Assembly (NCBI GenBank): GCA_040387515.1
Contig: JAZKDP010000022.1
Location: 14,015-78,014 of the forward strand
Direction of reading: 5' to 3'
Length of the DNA: 64,000 nt
DNA from: Methylotenera_A sp040387515
Lineage (GTDB): Bacteria; Pseudomonadota; Gammaproteobacteria; Burkholderiales; Methylophilaceae
The position numbers and the translations under genes were made by a program. Below, piece after piece: positions 60,257-64,000 of the stretch (positions within the stretch are counted from its first letter, which is position 1; every line of letters begins with the position of its first letter). The notes below the pieces were generated by a model. That model was not told the origin of the DNA, ran no database searches, and saw only the letters and a list, made by a program, of their open reading frames with translations.

Positions 60257-60263
60257 TGCCAGC
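60240..60263 (-). terminator. Rho-independent terminator of the mxa operon
   Basis: Read on the minus strand, GCTGGC-ATTGATA-GCCAGC is followed by TTTTT (stem 60245-60250 with 60258-60263). It lies about 100 bp downstream of the mxaL stop. Confidence 0.85.
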
Positions 60264-60365
60264 GTACTTTAAGTGAGTATTAAGTACAGTAAATGCGCTT
60301 AATTGATCGATTAAGGCCTGCGCTGGCGTATGAGCAAACTATTGATACGCAGACTAACGCTTAAA

Positions 60366-61313
60366 TTAAAGCTGGCGCCTAGCTAATGCGTTTGGAATAT
60401 AAGTAGCAACAATCAATAATGCCGCCAGCAACAAATATACCCAACGAATTGAATAGGCCGTTACAAAACTCGCAGCAGGTTTTTGTTGTTGTACGAACTG
60501 ATAGAACTCAGGTGTATTTTTTCCTTCCACATATTGTGCTTTGATTTCCGTAGCCAATTCTTGAAGATGCTCAGCTTCAAGTTTGGATAAGTATTGATCA
60601 TATTCCGCAGCAGCTACCACAGGGTCTGGATCATCCAAGCTCGTATCAGCATAGTTAACGCCGCCGCCAGCAGTATTATTTTCCCCAGACGGCCAGAACC
60701 CAATCCATTTATTAGCTGAGTTAAAGCGTGGTATCGCCACATGTTTTTCGCCGCCAACGCCGACCAATACAGTATGTTTGCCAATTTGTACGCCATCTAA
60801 ATTTTGCCTAATGGTCACATTTAACTTGGGCGCTTCATCACCATCGGTAAAAAGCAAGAGCTTTGCTGGCACGTTAAGTGAATCAAATAAATGCGCGGCA
60901 GCACGTACACCAATAGTCAGGCGGCTATCGCCTTTCCAAGCCATCCGCCATTCGATATGCGCTATGGTATCGTTGATTACATCGTAGTTTGCACACACCT
61001 CTAAAGGTGTAATTAACAACGCGACATTATCAGATGCAAAAACACCCACGCTAATATAAGTACCGCAGGGTGAAGTTTCCACAATCTTTGTCATGAGATG
61101 GCGTGTGTAAGCCATACGGCTGACATTTTTATTATTCAACTGCACATCTTCTGCATTCATACTTTGCGAAACGTCGGCTATTAGCAAGTAGTTGTGCACT
61201 TCCTGCTTGAGCTGTATTTCAGGCTTGATTAAAGCAAGCAACAATAAGATTGCCGCAACCACATAAAATACCGTTTCATAATTATTCTTCAATATCTCTA
61301 GTAATTTATTCAT
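60366..61313 (-). CDS. mxaL: MxaL, von Willebrand-type protein of methanol dehydrogenase maturation
   Basis: 315 residues: an N-terminal membrane helix (about 14-30), a VWA domain with the MIDAS motif DVSQS (47-51) and LLLFTDGDEAP, and a C-terminal membrane helix (VYLLLAALLIVATYIPNAL). MxaL, with MxaA, C and K, is needed in methylotrophs for a working calcium-containing MxaFI methanol dehydrogenase in the periplasm, probably for calcium insertion. It overlaps mxaK by 4 bp and is the last mxa gene here; mxaD does not follow. Confidence 0.9.
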   Translation of the reverse strand: MNKLLEILKNNYETVFYVVAAILLLLALIKPEIQLKQEVHNYLLIADVSQSMNAEDVQLNNKNVSRMAYTRHLMTKIVETSPCGTYISVGVFASDNVALLITPLEVCANYDVINDTIAHIEWRMAWKGDSRLTIGVRAAAHLFDSLNVPAKLLLFTDGDEAPKLNVTIRQNLDGVQIGKHTVLVGVGGEKHVAIPRFNSANKWIGFWPSGENNTAGGGVNYADTSLDDPDPVVAAAEYDQYLSKLEAEHLQELATEIKAQYVEGKNTPEFYQFVQQQKPAASFVTAYSIRWVYLLLAALLIVATYIPNALARRQL

Positions 61314-61846
61314 GGCAAACCAATCGGTAGATTACTCAATTCCATCGTCGATTGTTCTTTGGGTGTAATTTTTGTATTTTGTGCCAACATTGAATGCAGC
61401 AGGCTTAAGTTAAATTTAGCCGCGCCTAATGCTGGCTCAAGACGTAACGATTGCTCATATGCCATTTTGGCTTGTGTGTAGGCATATCTTGCCTCATCTT
61501 GAAATGAACCATCGTCATTCACTCGTCGCACCAAACCCGAGATAAACAAATTATTGGCCACATTAAATTGAATTTTCGCCTGCTCACTTGTTGCAGGATT
61601 GGTTTCCAGCAATTGGCCATACGTTTGCACCGCATGTTTATAACCTTGCTTAACGCCTTGATCATAAGCGGCAGCAAATTTCTGCTGGTACGGAAAATCG
61701 TTATCGCTTATCTGTTGATTAGCTAAAATCGCTTGATTCACCTGATCAATTTTCCAACACTGGTAAATCTCGTAAGCAGTACCCAAAATGCCTACCGCCA
61801 ACAACAAACCAAACAAAAGATTACTGTTTTTTATGCGCCTTGCCAT
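61310..61846 (-). CDS. mxaK: MxaK, methanol dehydrogenase accessory protein
   Basis: 178 residues with one N-terminal membrane helix (about 8-26, LLFGLLLAVGILGTAYEIY) and a TPR-like helical domain (FNVANNLFISGLV..., YTQAKMAYEQSLRLEPALGAAKFNLSLL, key residues). Identity rests on this layout and its position between mxaC and mxaL, the order in mxa operons. It overlaps mxaC at its 5' end by 16 bp. Confidence 0.85.
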   Translation of the reverse strand: MARRIKNSNLLFGLLLAVGILGTAYEIYQCWKIDQVNQAILANQQISDNDFPYQQKFAAAYDQGVKQGYKHAVQTYGQLLETNPATSEQAKIQFNVANNLFISGLVRRVNDDGSFQDEARYAYTQAKMAYEQSLRLEPALGAAKFNLSLLHSMLAQNTKITPKEQSTMELSNLPIGLP

Positions 61847-62808
61847 GAATGCACCCTTAAATTCTTAATCACCAATATGAATAAACTCAGCACGAATGCC
61901 AGCACGATTAAATCCCTTGAATAATCATGCCCAGGAATGGTAATCGTGTACTGAATGGCATTTTTTTCTTTTGAATCAATATACTGTAACGCCGCTTGTA
62001 AAGTAGTGGGGTCTTCTGCCTCGAACGCTTTATATTTGATTTTGAGCCCACTAAAATATTTGTCTAAATCAATACCCGGAACCTCACCCTCTCTAAACTT
62101 CTGTTTAGTGAAGATGCTCACCTCATCTGGCTCATGCAACACAATCCAATATAAATTCAATTTCTTTTCGGTCAATTGCTCGGCAATTTTTTGCTTCACG
62201 CGCGGACTCAGCTTGCCTGCACCATCGGATAATAAAATGATGGCTCTGGAACCGGAGCTTTGAATCTTATCGAACATGGCAATGCCTTCTGTTACACCTG
62301 CGCCAATGTTTGTTTGATTAAGCGCAGAGCCTGTGGAGGCATTGATTCCCGCCAGAATCGCGTCACGATTCGTGGTAATTTTCGTGCTATACAGTGCTGA
62401 GTTAGTAAAAGCCACGACACCCATCATGTCATCTGGACGCGACTTGATAAACTGCGTAATAAGCCGCCTTGCTGCGGCCGATTTGATTTCAGCCGCCACA
62501 CCACTCGTAGATTCGCCAGCAAATGGTTTATCCATACTGACACTGCGATCTATCACCAATACTGTTTGCGCGCCTTTACCCAGCTTTTGTACCTTTTTAT
62601 CAGCACCATGTGGCGAAGCAAGTGCCAAGACAATACTCACCAATAACAAGCTAATAATCGCTTTAACCACTATATTAACGATGTCTGAAAAGCGATCTTG
62701 TGGGGCGATTTCTAACCATGAATAGACTTGGCCTTGATGGCTTTTAAGCCAAAATGGGACAAGTGCTAACGGCAGAAGTATTAAAAACCAAGGCTGTAGC
62801 AAAACCAT
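61831..62808 (-). CDS. mxaC: MxaC, von Willebrand-type protein of methanol dehydrogenase maturation
   Basis: About 325 residues with membrane helices at about 5-22 and 45-65 and at the C-terminus, and a VWA domain with MIDAS motif DRSVS (87-91) and AIILLSDGAGK. It partners MxaL and MxaA in methanol dehydrogenase activation. ATG 62808 is chosen: GAGG lies six bases upstream and the ATG overlaps the mxaA stop (TAATG); a longer in-frame start at 62826 lies within mxaA. Confidence 0.9.
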   Translation of the reverse strand: MVLLQPWFLILLPLALVPFWLKSHQGQVYSWLEIAPQDRFSDIVNIVVKAIISLLLVSIVLALASPHGADKKVQKLGKGAQTVLVIDRSVSMDKPFAGESTSGVAAEIKSAAARRLITQFIKSRPDDMMGVVAFTNSALYSTKITTNRDAILAGINASTGSALNQTNIGAGVTEGIAMFDKIQSSGSRAIILLSDGAGKLSPRVKQKIAEQLTEKKLNLYWIVLHEPDEVSIFTKQKFREGEVPGIDLDKYFSGLKIKYKAFEAEDPTTLQAALQYIDSKEKNAIQYTITIPGHDYSRDLIVLAFVLSLFILVIKNLRVHSWQGA

Positions 62809-63743
62809 TAAACACCTCGCTCGCAATCACGCAAATGACGACTTAATGCAATCAGATGCGTCATTAATTTATCGCTATTTTGGCTTTCATCGCTGAACCT
62901 TTCATCACGAAACAATGACTGATTCGAGCGCTCAAAAAAAGCTTCAATCTCTGTTTTAAATTTGGCAAATGCAGGATGTGTAATCAAAAAATCATCCAGC
63001 TGATTTACAAATAAATTACAGCCATTGACTTGGTTAAAAGCATGGTGCACAGAAGCCAGCGCTTGCTTTTCGCCAGTTGGGTTATGCGGTAATTTTTTCA
63101 ATTTGCGATGTGCTGTTGCAAACGCGCCATTCATAAATGGCAACCAGCGTTTATCTGCATTGATATAAATCAGTCCAATCAAACCCACCAGCAACATCGC
63201 CAACGATACCCATAGGCGTAGATGATGGCCGCCCACCTCTATTAATGTAGGCTTAAACTGAGGCTGCATATTCTCTTTTGCATTGGTAATGTCTTTAGGT
63301 ACTAATGGCGAAAACCAAAACTTCCATGCAGGCAAATTGACTGACAATGCCTGCTGGCCACCTGTAAGCGCAAACTTCTCTGTTGGCAACTGCATCACAA
63401 TTGGCACAAATTGCGTAGCAAACACTTGGTAACGCAGATTAACAATATAACGAGTCGCTTGCTTGCCTGTGGATGTCGCCACTTGAATCTCTCGCAACTC
63501 AATGCCGTTTTGGCTCGCACCCTTCATCGGCAATGCTTCTGTCGATAGCTGATAAGGTGGATTGACTTCCAATTCAATCTGACGCGTTAATATATCGCCC
63601 ACTTTTATATTGTTACTTTGTGTTGGATTGGTGATTTTTATAATCTTGGCGGCGGTTACTTCTGCATCCTGTGCGATCGCAATCGGCAAAAAAGCCGCCA
63701 AACCAAAAGATATAATCCATTGCATCATTAATTTTTTCATCAT
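62808..63743 (-). CDS. mxaA: MxaA, methanol dehydrogenase accessory protein
   Basis: 311 residues: a signal peptide (MQWIISFGLAAFLPIAIA-Q), a periplasmic beta-rich domain (VGDILTRQIELEV...), one membrane helix (about 175-195, LRLWVSLAMLLVGLIGLIYI) and a cytoplasmic helical tail. Position between mxaS and mxaC supports MxaA. The stop overlaps the mxaC start. The gene is complete. Confidence 0.88.
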   Translation of the reverse strand: MMKKLMMQWIISFGLAAFLPIAIAQDAEVTAAKIIKITNPTQSNNIKVGDILTRQIELEVNPPYQLSTEALPMKGASQNGIELREIQVATSTGKQATRYIVNLRYQVFATQFVPIVMQLPTEKFALTGGQQALSVNLPAWKFWFSPLVPKDITNAKENMQPQFKPTLIEVGGHHLRLWVSLAMLLVGLIGLIYINADKRWLPFMNGAFATAHRKLKKLPHNPTGEKQALASVHHAFNQVNGCNLFVNQLDDFLITHPAFAKFKTEIEAFFERSNQSLFRDERFSDESQNSDKLMTHLIALSRHLRDCERGV

Positions 63744-63770
63744 TTTTTAAATAGACTCATTAAATAGCTG

Positions 63771-64000
63771 CTAACTAAACTGTTCAAAATAATGCGACAT
63801 GGTTTCAGAGTTAAATTTGTCACTGACATAAATGGCTTGATAATCAAAACTGGCAAATAAAGCTTCCAATGCTTGTTTTCGTTCAATGAACGCCTGCTCA
63901 AACTGCACGCGTACCGCATCTCTAAAGAAAATACTGCGACTCCCCCCTGTTTCTGGATCGATCATGTTGCCGAAACCAAACTTAGGCAGCTTCTTATATT
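63771..64000 (-). CDS. mxaS: MxaS (DUF58 protein), C-terminal part, cut by window edge
   Basis: The frame is open from the right edge to the stop at 63771, about 76 residues. The sequence ...KFGFGNMIDPETGGSRSIFFRDAVRVQFEQAF... (key part: MIDPETGGSR) and the end YVSDKFNSETMSHYFEQFS look like the C-terminus of a DUF58 protein, which in this position is MxaS. An internal ATG at 63965 is not the start. It lies 27 bp before mxaA. Confidence 0.8.
   Translation of the reverse strand, partial: YKKLPKFGFGNMIDPETGGSRSIFFRDAVRVQFEQAFIERKQALEALFASFDYQAIYVSDKFNSETMSHYFEQFS

Noticed and set aside
1..64000. CRISPR arrays, tRNA, rRNA, insertion sequences and toxin-antitoxin pairs
   Set aside because: No regularly spaced repeats, cloverleaf-like genes, transposase motifs with terminal repeats or recognisable toxin-antitoxin pairs were seen on reading; a covariance or profile search could still find small ones.

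Overview
The window looks like a chromosomal stretch of a methylotrophic betaproteobacterium of the family Methylophilaceae (Methylotenera/Methylophilus/Methylovorus type). The basis is the AT-rich coding DNA, the mxaS-A-C-K-L methanol dehydrogenase accessory genes at the right edge, a sucrose-phosphate synthase/fructokinase pair as found in methylotrophs, an SAH riboswitch before ahcY, a PEP-CTERM protein, and betaproteobacterial gene orders (def-fmt-htpX-rsmB-ntrYX; kdsD-kdsC-lptCAB-rpoN-hpf; hprK-rapZ-EIIA-ptsH-ptsI). I could not run any search; assignments rest on motifs, length and gene order. No rRNA, tRNA, CRISPR array, insertion sequence or prophage was recognised. No intergenic gap reaches 300 bases.

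Layout. 1-3.9 kb: a sucrose synthesis pair (sps cut by the window edge) behind a MarR regulator, then yggX and dgkA. 3.9-7.3 kb: a metal-uptake-like unit (DUF2946 protein, ZnuD-type receptor, a 41-residue His-rich membrane peptide) and a secreted NTF2-like protein with a consensus promoter wrapped round a palindrome. 7.4-17.9 kb: sodB; dapF-DUF484-xerC; the activated methyl cycle (metK, SAH riboswitch, ahcY, small membrane protein, metF); smg-dprA-LysM protein. 18-26.2 kb: def-fmt, htpX, rsmB-DUF4390-ntrY-ntrX, where NtrX has lost the sigma-54 ATPase motifs. 26.2-30.6 kb: xth, a HAD phosphatase, a PEP-CTERM protein, prlC. 30.7-36 kb: a regulatory phosphotransferase system without any sugar permease. 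36-43.7 kb: hpf, rpoN, LPS transport and KDO genes, and a divergent potassium/proton antiporter. 43.8-45.6 kb: thiO facing a moeB/thiF-like gene.

45.6-60.2 kb is the most distinctive part: one long leftward cluster encoding an NtrC-type regulator followed by an MSHA-like (type IV pilus/type II secretion related) machine. It comprises an ExeA/MshM ATPase fused to a SPOR-like tail, the MshL secretin, MshN-like TPR protein, MshE ATPase with a predicted c-di-GMP-binding N-domain, MshG platform, MshI, MshJ and an MshK-like protein. It ends in only two pilin-like proteins, one of them 546 residues long, cysteine-rich and lacking Glu5. 60.3-64 kb holds mxaL, K, C, A and the end of mxaS, needed for maturation of the periplasmic methanol dehydrogenase.

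Together these genes give a picture of a C1-using, aerobic, surface-active cell. Methanol oxidation and SAM recycling sit beside sucrose synthesis, LPS assembly, phosphotransfer signalling to HprK/RapZ, sigma-54 control, and a pilus or secretion machine probably gated by c-di-GMP.
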